DNA of 40,354 nt from Bacteroidota bacterium (GTDB lineage: Bacteria > Bacteroidota > Bacteroidia > Bacteroidales > Paludibacteraceae), in assembly GCA_030706465.1 (NCBI GenBank), contig JAUZOM010000012.1, forward strand, positions 1-40,354, in the 5' to 3' direction. This document shows positions 18,701 to 26,590 of this stretch, in pieces; positions within the stretch are counted from its first letter, which is position 1; each line of letters opens with the position of its first letter. The position numbers and the translations under genes were made by a program. The notes beneath the pieces were generated by a model. It saw nothing but the letters and a program-made list of their open reading frames with translations, ran no database searches and was not told the origin of the DNA.

Positions 18701-19459
18701 CCAGTTCAGTATGCGTTCAACATGAACAAGTTCGTTGGTAAGATTTTTTATCTTCAGGTTCAATTCTCCTTCTTCCTTTTGCAGTTCCTGTATCGTTTCA
18801 TCCGAAAGTAAATCATCTGTATTTATTTTTCCCTTGATCCGTTCCAGCTCCGACTTTTCATCATTAATCCGTATGGATAAAGTCTCGCCTATTTTTTTAT
18901 AGATTTCTTCACCGGCTATTTGTTGCAGCAGATTTCCTTTTTCCCGGGCCGGTGCCGACAAGAATGCGGCAAATTCACCCTGTGCCAACAAGACCGAACG
19001 CAAAAATTGTTCGTATGTCAGTTGGGTAATTCGCTCAATTTCTTCTTCACACTTCGTCTTGCTTTCAGCAAGGATATCCCCGGAACTCAGGTTTTTCAGG
19101 TAAACAGTCTCTTTCGGATTGGTCAGTATCTTTCCCGAACCGCTTGTCAACCGCACATCCCATTGCGATTCAAAACGTTCGTTCTTAGTCTCAAACGTCA
19201 CCCGGCACATGGCATCATTGGCACCATAGCTCACCGCATCCAGCAAGCCTGCCTTGCCGGAAGAGCTGCTGAATCGGGGCACCTTCCGGTATAAAGCGAT
19301 TGTAATGGCGTCCAGGATAGTTGTTTTTCCGGCGCCGGTTGCCCCGGTGATGGCAAACAGCCCTACATCCCGGAAGCGCTGGCTTTCGAAATCAATGATA
19401 ACAGGCGTTTCACAACGCAACGAATTTATGTTTTGTAATTCTACTTTTAATATCTTCAT
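15800..19459 (-). CDS. sbcC: SbcC, ATPase subunit of the SbcCD (Rad50-Mre11-like) nuclease
   Basis: SbcC is the SMC-like ATPase that, with SbcD, opens DNA hairpins and processes protein-blocked ends. Walker A is GATGAGKT at residues 39-46. Two very long coiled-coil arms surround the zinc-hook CSLC (C601 and C604), where dimers join. The C-terminal lobe has the ABC signature DTSSGGEKFLISLSLALGLS and Walker B SLFIDEGFGTLD with acidic residues near 1159-1160. It closes with the switch-histidine segment GIISHVDNLKERI. The 1219-aa length is slightly above the E. coli protein and normal for this phylum. It begins 12 bases after the sbcD stop, a typical operon arrangement. No terminator was seen after it. 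Confidence 0.97.
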   Translation of the reverse strand: MKILKVELQNINSLRCETPVIIDFESQRFRDVGLFAITGATGAGKTTILDAITIALYRKVPRFSSSSGKAGLLDAVSYGANDAMCRVTFETKNERFESQWDVRLTSGSGKILTNPKETVYLKNLSSGDILAESKTKCEEEIERITQLTYEQFLRSVLLAQGEFAAFLSAPAREKGNLLQQIAGEEIYKKIGETLSIRINDEKSELERIKGKINTDDLLSDETIQELQKEEGELNLKIKNLTNELVHVERILNWFEKQSGLKQKEAQLEKDKTELELELDANRDSLTLLSRHDSAEPFKERLDEIARYEKEIEKKQKRLLEIDTALKALDAELKNVTEQERACKVQMAENDRIFKEWQPKLDQVTRLDSDIQNAGKTISDLRQAVFELTKSIGQLLDFRHKKTAEQEQEKGKLQIINQYLFVNRNTPEVEKYVGRWNSDLTLRKSNRERMVSLNLGIKQNTDERTVQQTNLEKSEKLFIEDNSTLEQLDREIKSIDSLIARNNLDELIEKNKSLDIQKSQLRELNLLSNSYAELMKLDGELNRDRNEYEKFEKEISATIGKLEVEIVSAMNSLRDAEQIYELESRIIRFEEERKKLEKGKPCSLCGSTEHPYVEKYATLEISKSKQTVEERTRKLEKLKADKASADIKLAENKAKSEACSDRIKTNKQSIEDLRSKFNSYKSDLKIIDTQVLIESYQSVEKEQAAILDKITEIQNWQKLKSTKEFSQNQAREKVKGLEIEIATQKEMIRAFNATILQKGNELKALSGITEGLEINLNNEFSAFQFIIPNVEETTGFIRQLEEKVALFNSQKKEMVTVQHTIDQLQVEIENIDRQIKEKSDTQLKYDAEMSTQNELLLRLQTDRKVILPLEITIESKRSELQRAIDKARQNIEIIGKELLRIKTDTAALIGERENIEKEQVDNRSNLEKAKAFLTGQIEQSDFRSREDVASALLNAEDKKAFAAIKKRLDEKVLELKTLHAGLQLDFEKLESDHTFNMTVEQAKTMKSELNGQKDIAQNRIGEIRNKFRSDENIRNRNRTVVDEIKSQEEVLNKWQGLMMLLGGSKDAFNTYVQRLTLNNLINLANIHLYKLNRRYSLELNKTYAKGEELNFMLVDHYQTDEARLVDTSSGGEKFLISLSLALGLSDLASRNVSIGSLFIDEGFGTLDSNTLEIVISTLETLQAQGKMIGIISHVDNLKERIPVQIQVLKKSNGVSVVEIN

Positions 19460-19471
19460 GGCTCACCGATT

Positions 19472-20689
19472 TCAGGCATTCTCATTTTCTTGTACAACTT
19501 GCAGTATCTCGAAAAACGCATTCAGCATTTCCGGCCGGTTATCCAAATCGAAATCCTGTTCTTTACATTTCAACCGGAATACTTCTTCTGGCGTAATCTC
19601 TTTGATGTCTCTCGCATTCTCGACCAACCTCTCCAACCCTTCCCGGCGATGTTCATTTTTCAGGGTTACTTTCAACACTTCCAGGTCAAGTGCTTCGGCA
19701 GCTCTACTAATTTCTTTATATTCGAATGCCAGTTCCTGCTCATCCTCCAGTACCACTTCAACCCAGGGTGTTAAAGTATGGTATTCCGCATCAATCTTTT
19801 CAAGCTGTCTGATACAATTCTCAACAGTTCCTGACACGCGGCAAATATTCCTGAACCGGGGAACAACGACTTCCTCTATTTTATTTATCTTGCCTTCGGA
19901 TGTTTCCACAACAACCACCTTTTTATCAGCGCCAATCTCACTAAAACTCAACATATAAGGGGAGCCCGAATATCGAATGTGTTCCTTTCCGCCCACTGTT
20001 TGAGCCCGGTGTAAATGACCGAGTGCAATATAGTCGAATCCGGGCGGAAAATCTTCTGCCCCGATATCACCCAGGTTACCTACATAGATGGTTTGTTCAC
20101 TTTCGGAAGTAGAACCGCCAAGGGCAAACAAATGACCCAGGGCAATGATGGGCATACCGGAAGTATTGATGGCCCGGCAGCAATCGGCGGCTTCGGTATA
20201 GTGACGTATCAGTGCCGTTTTATAGCGATTATTGATTTCCTCCGACGATTCGGAGGCTACAGCCCGCCTGATATCCTGGTCGCGCAAATACGGAACGGCC
20301 GCTACAATAATTTTTTCCCCGTTGATGGCAAGATGAAAGATTTCTTCTTCGATATTTTCTGTCGCTTTACCCACCACCCGGATGGAAAGGGCATTCAACA
20401 GTTCCTTAGGGGCATTCAGTGTGCTCGGGGCATCATGGTTTCCTCCGGTAATCACCGCTTCTTTACAACCCGTATCCCGCAAATGGATCAGAAAGTCGTA
20501 ATAGAGTTTCTGGCCTTGCGCAGAAGGTACACCCGTATCGAAAATATCACCGGACACCAGCAGCATATCAATGTTGTTTTGCCGGATATATTCCAGCAGC
20601 CAATCCAGGAACAGGCTTTGTTCCTCCTGTTGCGACTGTTCCAGCAAGCGGTGCCCCAAATGCCAGTCGGAAGTATGAAGTATCTTCAT
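19472..20689 (-). CDS. sbcD: SbcD, nuclease subunit of SbcCD
   Basis: This is the Mre11-like metallophosphoesterase that cuts DNA as partner of SbcC. The motifs that bind two metal ions are all present in order: MKILHTSDWHLGH, LVSGDIFDTG, ITGGNHDAP, IALGHLFALGG and YIALGHLHRAQ. A C-terminal region of about 130 residues is the DNA-binding and SbcC-interacting cap (TLTPWVEVVLEDEQE onward). The 405-aa length is usual. It heads the sbcD-sbcC pair. An acidic C-terminus (EILQVVQENENA) is typical. No convincing TAnnTTTG box was found in front of it. Confidence 0.97.
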   Translation of the reverse strand: MKILHTSDWHLGHRLLEQSQQEEQSLFLDWLLEYIRQNNIDMLLVSGDIFDTGVPSAQGQKLYYDFLIHLRDTGCKEAVITGGNHDAPSTLNAPKELLNALSIRVVGKATENIEEEIFHLAINGEKIIVAAVPYLRDQDIRRAVASESSEEINNRYKTALIRHYTEAADCCRAINTSGMPIIALGHLFALGGSTSESEQTIYVGNLGDIGAEDFPPGFDYIALGHLHRAQTVGGKEHIRYSGSPYMLSFSEIGADKKVVVVETSEGKINKIEEVVVPRFRNICRVSGTVENCIRQLEKIDAEYHTLTPWVEVVLEDEQELAFEYKEISRAAEALDLEVLKVTLKNEHRREGLERLVENARDIKEITPEEVFRLKCKEQDFDLDNRPEMLNAFFEILQVVQENENA

Positions 20690-20954
20690 GATTTTGAACC
20701 GTTATTTATTCTGTACGATTGATTTTCCCGTGAATAATTTTAAACCGCAGGAATCACATAATTCCACTCAAAATACTGCTATTTAAAATTACAAACCGGT
20801 AAGAACATAACACCAATATTTTTTCCTGTATTTAAAATTCCGAAAAGCATTGGTTCTTTTGTTTCCTTTTATGTGTTTTGTCGTGAATAGCTAGCTTTTT
20901 GCTTGGCTAAGACCCGTTAGAACGAGTTATTCTATTATTCTTGTTGGGAAAAAT

Positions 20955-21884
20955 TTATTCGTCACTCAGTTTCTTTAATTCCGAATCCGTCTTATAAGGA
21001 ACTTTCCCGGCCGGTACCACTTCGCTTGCTTTTGTCAGATGCATTTCCTGGTCGTCAAAGAAAATATTGGCCCCATAGGCATCCAACACTTTGTATTTAT
21101 CCAGTTTCCCCAGGAAATAGGCTTCATCCACATACACTCCCCATTTCCGCAGCGTCTTGATAACCCGCATGTGAGAGGGTGCGTTCCGGGCCGTTACAAT
21201 GGCCAGGCGCAGGGGCGAATTCTCGATGCCAGTCGGCAACTGTTCCTGTATCCGGGAAAGCTTGATTAATAGCTTGGCAAATGGTCCTTCCTGCAACGGA
21301 TCATTTTCATGTTCCGCCTCAAATTCCCGGAATGCTTCCAACCCCTCTTTTTTAAACCGGATTTCCGATTCTTCCGAGAAAAGAACCGCATCAGCATCAA
21401 AAGCTATCTTTACCCGGTTATCCCTGGGATTGAATGACTTGGGCGGGGCATAAATCAGGGCAGCTGCACAGTTGGAGGAGTCGATAATCTTCTGTACATC
21501 GTCGGGATCCATCGATAGAAACAAATCGATACCGAATGCATCCATGTATGGAGCCAACGGTTCGCCTCCCGTCAGGGCAATCCGGGTGATATCGAGCTTG
21601 TATTCCGTGATGGAATTCAGCATCCTGACACCCGTCTCCGGGCTGTTCTTGGACATGACAATGACTTCTACAATCGGCGTTTCAACCAGTTTATTGAGTT
21701 CCAGCAAGCTCTTTACCAGATAAAAAGCAGTGCCTTCCTTCAACAACTCGGTCTCATGTTCCTGTTGAAACTTCCGGTAAGCCTCAATATGCTCCGTTTC
21801 AAAAATCCGGTTTTCTTCTTCCAGATTAAATAAGGCACGCGAGGAAACCCCTATTACCAATGTATTTGAGAAATCTACAGACAT
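20955..21884 (-). CDS. Cytosolic 5'-nucleotidase (cN-I/NT5C1 type)
   Basis: The protein matches the 5'-nucleotidase family that includes vertebrate cN-I (Pfam 5-nucleotidase, PF06189, from memory), which dephosphorylates AMP and other nucleoside monophosphates. Recognisable family segments are GVSSRALFNLEEENRIFE, GTAFYLVKSLLELN, ALTGGEPLAPYM, VKIAFDADAVLFSEESE, VTARNAPSHMRVIKTLRKWG and ANIFFDDQEMHL. The halves are tandemly related, about 150 residues each. The second keeps an Asp-containing HAD-like motif (FDADAV) and the late acidic FFDDQ, while the first has VSSRA at the same place. No signal peptide; 309 aa; monocistronic. The substrate in this organism is inferred, not shown. Confidence 0.85.
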   Translation of the reverse strand: MSVDFSNTLVIGVSSRALFNLEEENRIFETEHIEAYRKFQQEHETELLKEGTAFYLVKSLLELNKLVETPIVEVIVMSKNSPETGVRMLNSITEYKLDITRIALTGGEPLAPYMDAFGIDLFLSMDPDDVQKIIDSSNCAAALIYAPPKSFNPRDNRVKIAFDADAVLFSEESEIRFKKEGLEAFREFEAEHENDPLQEGPFAKLLIKLSRIQEQLPTGIENSPLRLAIVTARNAPSHMRVIKTLRKWGVYVDEAYFLGKLDKYKVLDAYGANIFFDDQEMHLTKASEVVPAGKVPYKTDSELKKLSDE

Positions 21885-21914
21885 AATCTTTCGGTTTTTT
21901 CAGTTTGAGAATTA

Positions 21915-21922
21915 CAAAACTA
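21915..21922 (-). promoter_or_regulatory. Predicted -7 promoter box of the 5'-nucleotidase gene
   Basis: TAGTTTTG on the minus strand matches TAnnTTTG exactly, 31 bases upstream of the start codon. No TTTG was found at the matching -33 position, so only half of the promoter is supported. Confidence 0.4.
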
Positions 21923-22265
21923 CACATTATATTTTAAATTTTACAGCGATGCGGTGAATTATGCTATCGGTGAATCTAAAATAGTTCAATCGGTTTTAGA
22001 ACCGTACAGAGGTTCATGCCGTCGCAAAAAGTCGCTTAACCGATAGTCCGGGTACCGGAACAACATAACAACTCTATGGGACGAGTCAGGAATTGAGCTC
22101 TGTCGTGTGTTCAAACGGGATTACTGCTTCGGGCAGCCGACAAATCGGCACGTTCTTTTCTGCTTCATCCGCTTCATTCGGATCGTTTTGCCGGCATCCA
22201 GATTGCAGCGTCGTCCAAACACAGTTCAACCGATTTCTTCCCACTATTCGTTCGCAGTATATAAG
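21923..22265. other. Gene-free stretch left of the 11-bp array
   Basis: I see no supported gene here. A plus-strand frame at 22093-22299 is serine-rich and runs into the repeat array, and it lacks any domain. The only small structure noted is CGGTTTTAGAACCG near 21990. By eye the composition is less AT-rich than the adjacent promoter regions. Confidence 0.4.
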
Positions 22266-22383
22266 GGGTTCAGTTAGGGTTCAGTTAGGGTTCAGTTAGG
22301 GTTCGGATAGGGTTCGGTTAGGGTTCGGTTAGGTACACCTATCTGAACCCTATCGAAACTCTATCTGAAATCTTTCCGAATCC
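22266..22383. repeat. 11-bp periodic inverted repeat array (locus A)
   Basis: Six direct 11-mers in exact phase occupy 22266-22331: GGGTTCAGTTA three times, GGGTTCGGATA once, GGGTTCGGTTA twice. After an 8-base centre, four further 11-mers at 22340-22383 are reverse complements of the same unit: TATCTGAACCC, TATCGAAACTC, TATCTGAAATC and the degenerate TTTCCGAATCC. The whole forms a long imperfect palindrome with GGG at each 11-base step. It lies between the 5'-nucleotidase and putA genes, both of which are transcribed away from it. Confidence 0.85.
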
Positions 22384-22467
22384 ACTTCATACCTAAAACA
22401 GAAGCCGGGTAAGTCCCGTTGGACGGGAGTGAATATAAAAGAACAAAAACAACGGAATAAAATCAAA

Positions 22468-22677
22468 ATGCCGCCATCCTTTTACTCTACTGCCTTTCAT
22501 TTCCGGACGAGAAGTTTTTGGTAGTTCGTTTGTAACACCGTTCAGGCAAGCAAAGGAAAAATGACATGCAACTGGAATACCCCATGCGCAGATTCTTGTA
22601 TGAACGATATTTAGCCCTGCTGCATTACATTCAAGACTGGCAGATAAGGAGAACATAATACCGGTAAACTGTTATAA
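22468..22677 (+). pseudogene. Possible decayed small ORF or conserved non-coding repeat
   Basis: From ATG 22468 a plus-strand frame runs 69 codons to TAA with only three internal stops (codons 19, 49 and 60: TAG, TAG, TAA). Each is one C-to-T change from a glutamine codon. The readable segments include MPPSFYSTAFHFRTRSFW and KMTCNWNTPCADSCMNDI, rich in Cys and Trp. It could be a dead gene, part of a repeat family, or a structured RNA. The overlapping minus-strand frame 22393-22656 has no recognisable domain. Confidence 0.25.
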
Positions 22678-22910
22678 ATAAACCGTCTTCTAACTAACTA
22701 ATGGTAACAGGCCGTTATAAACGTTGACTTATACCCCATTAAAATTTGAAAGAAAAATCACGTATTTAACAACAAATTGTACCGGAAAATGCTTATAAAT
22801 AAACAACGAACTAAATTATCAAATTTCCCTATTAATTTTTTCATAATAATTATACAAATTCCATTCTTTTACTTTATCTTTCGGAAATTTTAAATCTAAT
22901 TTACACATAT

Positions 22911-25900
22911 ATGGAAAAGATAAGCACTAAAGAAGTCCAGGATTGGGCGAAAGAATTTCTTTCCAAATCGGAAAAGGAAATCACGAACGATGAATTGAAG
23001 GAACAAAAGAAATATGCGATATTAATTCAGAATCCGAGCGATAAAACACTTCTGTCCAAGATGCTGGATGAATCGTCTCAAATCCACAACAGCAAGAAAC
23101 TGGCCAGACGGATGAAGCTGCTCATTGAACAGTATGGCGTACCCCGGTTTTTCAATTCCAGCGATGCATTTTTACTTCATCTGTTTACTTCATTCGGCTA
23201 TTGGTTTGATTTTATTTCCGTGCCTATCTTTAAGAAACGTCTACATTCCGACACTTCGAAAGTGATTATCAATGAAAAACAATCATTTTTGACCCAACAC
23301 CTGATGGAGCGCCGCAAGCAGAAGATCGGCCAGAACGTAAACCTGCTGGGGGAAGTGGTACTGGGAGATGGAGAAGCAAACCACAGGTACCTTCATTACC
23401 TGGAAGCGTTGAAAGATCCTCAGATCAATTATATCTCCATTAAAATTTCCGGGATTTACGCCCAGATTAATCCGCTGAATTATGCCCAAAACAAAATCGA
23501 ACTGTGCGAACGGCTGAACCGTATTTTTCAACAATCAATCGATTTTCCGTATGTTGATGATAACGGGGTATCCAGATCGAAGTTTGTAAACCTGGACATG
23601 GAAGAATACAAAGATTTGGAGTTGACTTTCGATGTCTTCAAAACGGTGTTAAGCCTGCCCCAATTCAAGAATTACACCTCCGGGATTGTTGTACAGGCCT
23701 ACTTGCCTGATGCCTGGAATTTACAGACCGAATTGCTGGAATTTGCAAAGAAACGGGTGGCTGAGGGAGGTTCGCCTATTAAGATGCGGTTGGTAAAAGG
23801 AGCCAATCTGCAAATGGAATCGATCGTATCTTCCCTGAAAGGATGGGAAAACCCGGTACTCGGCAGTAAAGTTGAAGTGGATGCCAATTACCTCCATATC
23901 CTGGATCGTGCCCTGGAACCTAAAAATGCAAAAGCCCTGCACATAGGGGTAGCCTCGCACAATTTCTTCAGCATTGGGTATGCCTACCTTTTAAGCAAAA
24001 AGAATAATGTTGAAGAGGAGGTTACCTTCGAGATGCTGGAAGGTATGGCAAACCATCTGCCACGCGTTATGCGGAAACTGGATAAGCAGATCATCCTGTA
24101 CACGCCGGTTGTAAAAGACGAGCATTTCCTGAATGCCGTATCCTATCTGGTGCGCAGGCTGGACGAAAACACCGGGAAAGACAACTTCCTGAGCTATTCG
24201 TTTAATTTAAAGTACAACAGCAAACAATGGAAATTCCTGCAACAACAATTTACGGAAGCTTACGAGTTAAAAGACAAAATGAAAGCTGTACCTTTCCGCA
24301 CACAGGACCGGAACACGGAGCAGAATGTAAAAACTAAAAAGACGGAATACGGAACGTTCCGGAATGAACCGGATACCAATTTCGACCTCAAGCCCAACCG
24401 GTTATGGGCCGATACAATCCGGAATCACTGGAAAAAATCGGCTAACAGCATACCTTACCAGATTCCGGTTCAAATCGGAGAAAAAGAACTGCCGGTAGAA
24501 AAGAAATACCGGTATTTCGACCGCAGCCAGGCCGAACAGGTGTGTGTCTGTGAAGCCGGCCTGTCAAGCCTGGATCAGGTAAAAGAAGTAATTTCGATAG
24601 CCGAAGGGGACCCTTCAAACTGGCGAAAGACATCGCTGGATGAGCGGACTAAAATTTTATACCGGGCCGCAGATAATTTAGGCCTGAACCGGGGAAACCT
24701 GATTGGGTGCATGTCGGCCATAACCGGAAAGACCTTTTATGAAGGCGATGTCGAGGTTTCGGAAGCCATTGATTTCTGCCGCTTTTATCCGTTCAGTATG
24801 AAAAGCTTTATGGAACTCAAGACCGTCAGCATAAGCCCCAAAGGGATTGTACTGGTAATCCCGCCCTGGAATTTTCCGTTAGCCATACCTGTAGGAGGGG
24901 TAGCTGCCGCACTTACCGGCGGAAACACGGTTATACTGAAACCGGCAACAACGGCCTATCCGGTTGCCCGTGAATTTGCCAATGCATTTTGGGATGCCGG
25001 GGTTCCGAAGGATGCCTTACAGGTTTTATGTACCGATGGCCGGGAACCGTTGACTTATTTAACCGCACATCCGTCTATCAAACATATTATCCTTACGGGA
25101 GGAACCGATACTGCATTCCAGTTGCTTGCTAACAACCCGACCTGTCCGCTATCGGCAGAAACCGGAGGAAAAAATGCAATCATCCTGACATCCAGCGGAG
25201 ATCGGGATCACGCCATTCAAAACATTGTTACCTCAGCCTTCAGTAATGCCGGACAAAAATGCTCGGCCTGCTCCTTGTTGTTACTGGAAAAAGATGTATA
25301 TAACGACCCCGATTTCAAAATAAAACTGACGGATGCAGTGACCAGTATGAAAACAGGAGGTGTGTGGGATGGCGGAACTATTGTCGGTCCTATGATTACG
25401 TCGGAGAATGAAAAGCTCCTTCATGCTATTAATCACCTCGAAGCCGGGGAAAGCTGGCTGGTTAAACCGGAATTTGTAGACAAAAAACAACTGATATTGA
25501 AACCCTGTGTAAAATGGGGTGTACGACCGGATAGCTATACCTTTAAAAACGAATTATTTGCTCCTCTGTTAGGAGTTGTTTGCATTGACGATTTAGACGA
25601 TGGAATTAAAATGGTGAATGCTTCGGAGTATGGCCTGACTTCCGGGTTACAAAGCCTGGATGAAAGAGAACAACTGCTATGGAAAAACAGCATTGAGGCC
25701 GGGAACCTGTATATCAACCGGGGAATTACCGGCGCCATTGTCAACCGTCAACCATTTGGAGGGATGAAACGCTCGGCTTTTGGCGGGGGCATTAAAGCCG
25801 GGGGCCGAAATTATGTCACCAGCTTTGTGAATATCACCGGAAACCCCAAGATAGCCGCTACCTCCAAAGAGAAGAATCCGTTTACAACCTTCTCATCTTT

Positions 25901-26438
25901 GTTGAATTTCCACGAAAGCGCCCATTTTCAGACAGCTATCGACAGCTATATAAAGAACTGGAAAGATGAATTTTCCAAGGAACGTGATATCCATCATTTG
26001 ATGGGAGAACAAAACACATTCCGCTACTTGCCGTTAAAGAATATGGCTCTCCGGGTTCAGGACAAGGACACCCTTTGTGATATTTTTATGATCCTGGCTG
26101 CAGCCAATATTGTGAAAACACCCATCAAACTTAGTATCAATGCAGATGACTCCAAGCTTGAGGTTTTAAAGAAGTCAACTCAGCATGAATGTACCCTGGT
26201 CATTCAAAACGAAAACGAATTTTTGAAAGAACTGGATAAATACGAACGTATACGAACCTGCAACGGTGAACTTTCCGATGAATTCTACCTGAAAGCTGCA
26301 AAAACAGGAAAATACATCGCCTCTGCCAGGCCACTTGTTGAGGGTCGAATTGAGTTACTCCATTATGTAAAGGAACAAAGTATCGCTTATGAATATCACC
26401 GCTACGGAAGTATCACCCAAAAACCGGAAGAAAATTAA
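22911..26438 (+). CDS. putA: Bifunctional proline dehydrogenase / glutamate-semialdehyde dehydrogenase
   Basis: PutA oxidises proline to glutamate in two steps, channelling pyrroline-5-carboxylate between an FAD domain and an NAD domain. The N-terminal proline dehydrogenase barrel shows IKMRLVKGANLQME, HIGVASHNFFSIGYAYL and VSYLVRRLDENTGKDNF. The aldehyde dehydrogenase domain (about residues 510-1000) has PPWNFPLAIPVGG, the general-base Glu750 in SAETGGKN and the nucleophile Cys784 in GQKCSAC. About 175 further residues form a C-terminal extension like that of longer PutA types. There is no ribbon-helix-helix DNA-binding domain at the N-terminus, so it is not expected to repress its own gene. 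Length 1175 aa. It is monocistronic and ends at a strong terminator. Confidence 0.97.
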   Translation: MEKISTKEVQDWAKEFLSKSEKEITNDELKEQKKYAILIQNPSDKTLLSKMLDESSQIHNSKKLARRMKLLIEQYGVPRFFNSSDAFLLHLFTSFGYWFDFISVPIFKKRLHSDTSKVIINEKQSFLTQHLMERRKQKIGQNVNLLGEVVLGDGEANHRYLHYLEALKDPQINYISIKISGIYAQINPLNYAQNKIELCERLNRIFQQSIDFPYVDDNGVSRSKFVNLDMEEYKDLELTFDVFKTVLSLPQFKNYTSGIVVQAYLPDAWNLQTELLEFAKKRVAEGGSPIKMRLVKGANLQMESIVSSLKGWENPVLGSKVEVDANYLHILDRALEPKNAKALHIGVASHNFFSIGYAYLLSKKNNVEEEVTFEMLEGMANHLPRVMRKLDKQIILYTPVVKDEHFLNAVSYLVRRLDENTGKDNFLSYSFNLKYNSKQWKFLQQQFTEAYELKDKMKAVPFRTQDRNTEQNVKTKKTEYGTFRNEPDTNFDLKPNRLWADTIRNHWKKSANSIPYQIPVQIGEKELPVEKKYRYFDRSQAEQVCVCEAGLSSLDQVKEVISIAEGDPSNWRKTSLDERTKILYRAADNLGLNRGNLIGCMSAITGKTFYEGDVEVSEAIDFCRFYPFSMKSFMELKTVSISPKGIVLVIPPWNFPLAIPVGGVAAALTGGNTVILKPATTAYPVAREFANAFWDAGVPKDALQVLCTDGREPLTYLTAHPSIKHIILTGGTDTAFQLLANNPTCPLSAETGGKNAIILTSSGDRDHAIQNIVTSAFSNAGQKCSACSLLLLEKDVYNDPDFKIKLTDAVTSMKTGGVWDGGTIVGPMITSENEKLLHAINHLEAGESWLVKPEFVDKKQLILKPCVKWGVRPDSYTFKNELFAPLLGVVCIDDLDDGIKMVNASEYGLTSGLQSLDEREQLLWKNSIEAGNLYINRGITGAIVNRQPFGGMKRSAFGGGIKAGGRNYVTSFVNITGNPKIAATSKEKNPFTTFSSLLNFHESAHFQTAIDSYIKNWKDEFSKERDIHHLMGEQNTFRYLPLKNMALRVQDKDTLCDIFMILAAANIVKTPIKLSINADDSKLEVLKKSTQHECTLVIQNENEFLKELDKYERIRTCNGELSDEFYLKAAKTGKYIASARPLVEGRIELLHYVKEQSIAYEYHRYGSITQKPEEN

Positions 26439-26518
26439 ACAAATGGATTATTCCTTTATGCGTCAAAGCGGGGAAGAAACGTAAGACACTGTGATCTGTT
26501 TCTGTAAACCGTACTATT

Positions 26519-26570
26519 AAAACCGGAAAAGGCTTATCAAAAAGATAAGCCTTTTCCGGTTTTAATTTTT
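26519..26570. terminator. Bidirectional terminator between putA and the lactonase gene
   Basis: A perfect 20-bp stem (AAAACCGGAAAAGGCTTATC and its complement, 26519-26538 and 26544-26563) has a five-base A-rich loop. T-rich tracts follow on both strands. It sits between two convergent genes and can serve both. Confidence 0.9.
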
Positions 26571-26590
26571 CAATCAATGCTTCATTCAGG

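Noticed and set aside
19254-19958. 234-codon plus-strand frame across the sbcC-sbcD junction
   Set aside because: It lies opposite two unmistakable genes, is serine-rich and low in complexity, and matches no family. It is an antisense shadow.
20880-20954. Terminator after the 5'-nucleotidase gene
   Set aside because: Only weak, short pairings (AACTCGTT/AACGGGT) are present and no U-tract follows.
22093-22299. 68-codon plus-strand frame left of array A
   Set aside because: It reads through three repeat units and ends inside the array, with no recognisable motif or upstream signals.
22266-22331. CRISPR array
   Set aside because: Units are 11 bases with no spacers and no cas genes nearby, so the structure is a plain tandem repeat.
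22393-22656. 87-codon minus-strand frame in the gene-free kilobase
   Set aside because: No domain, odd composition, and it overlaps the decayed plus-strand frame and the repeat region. There is no promoter or downstream terminator.
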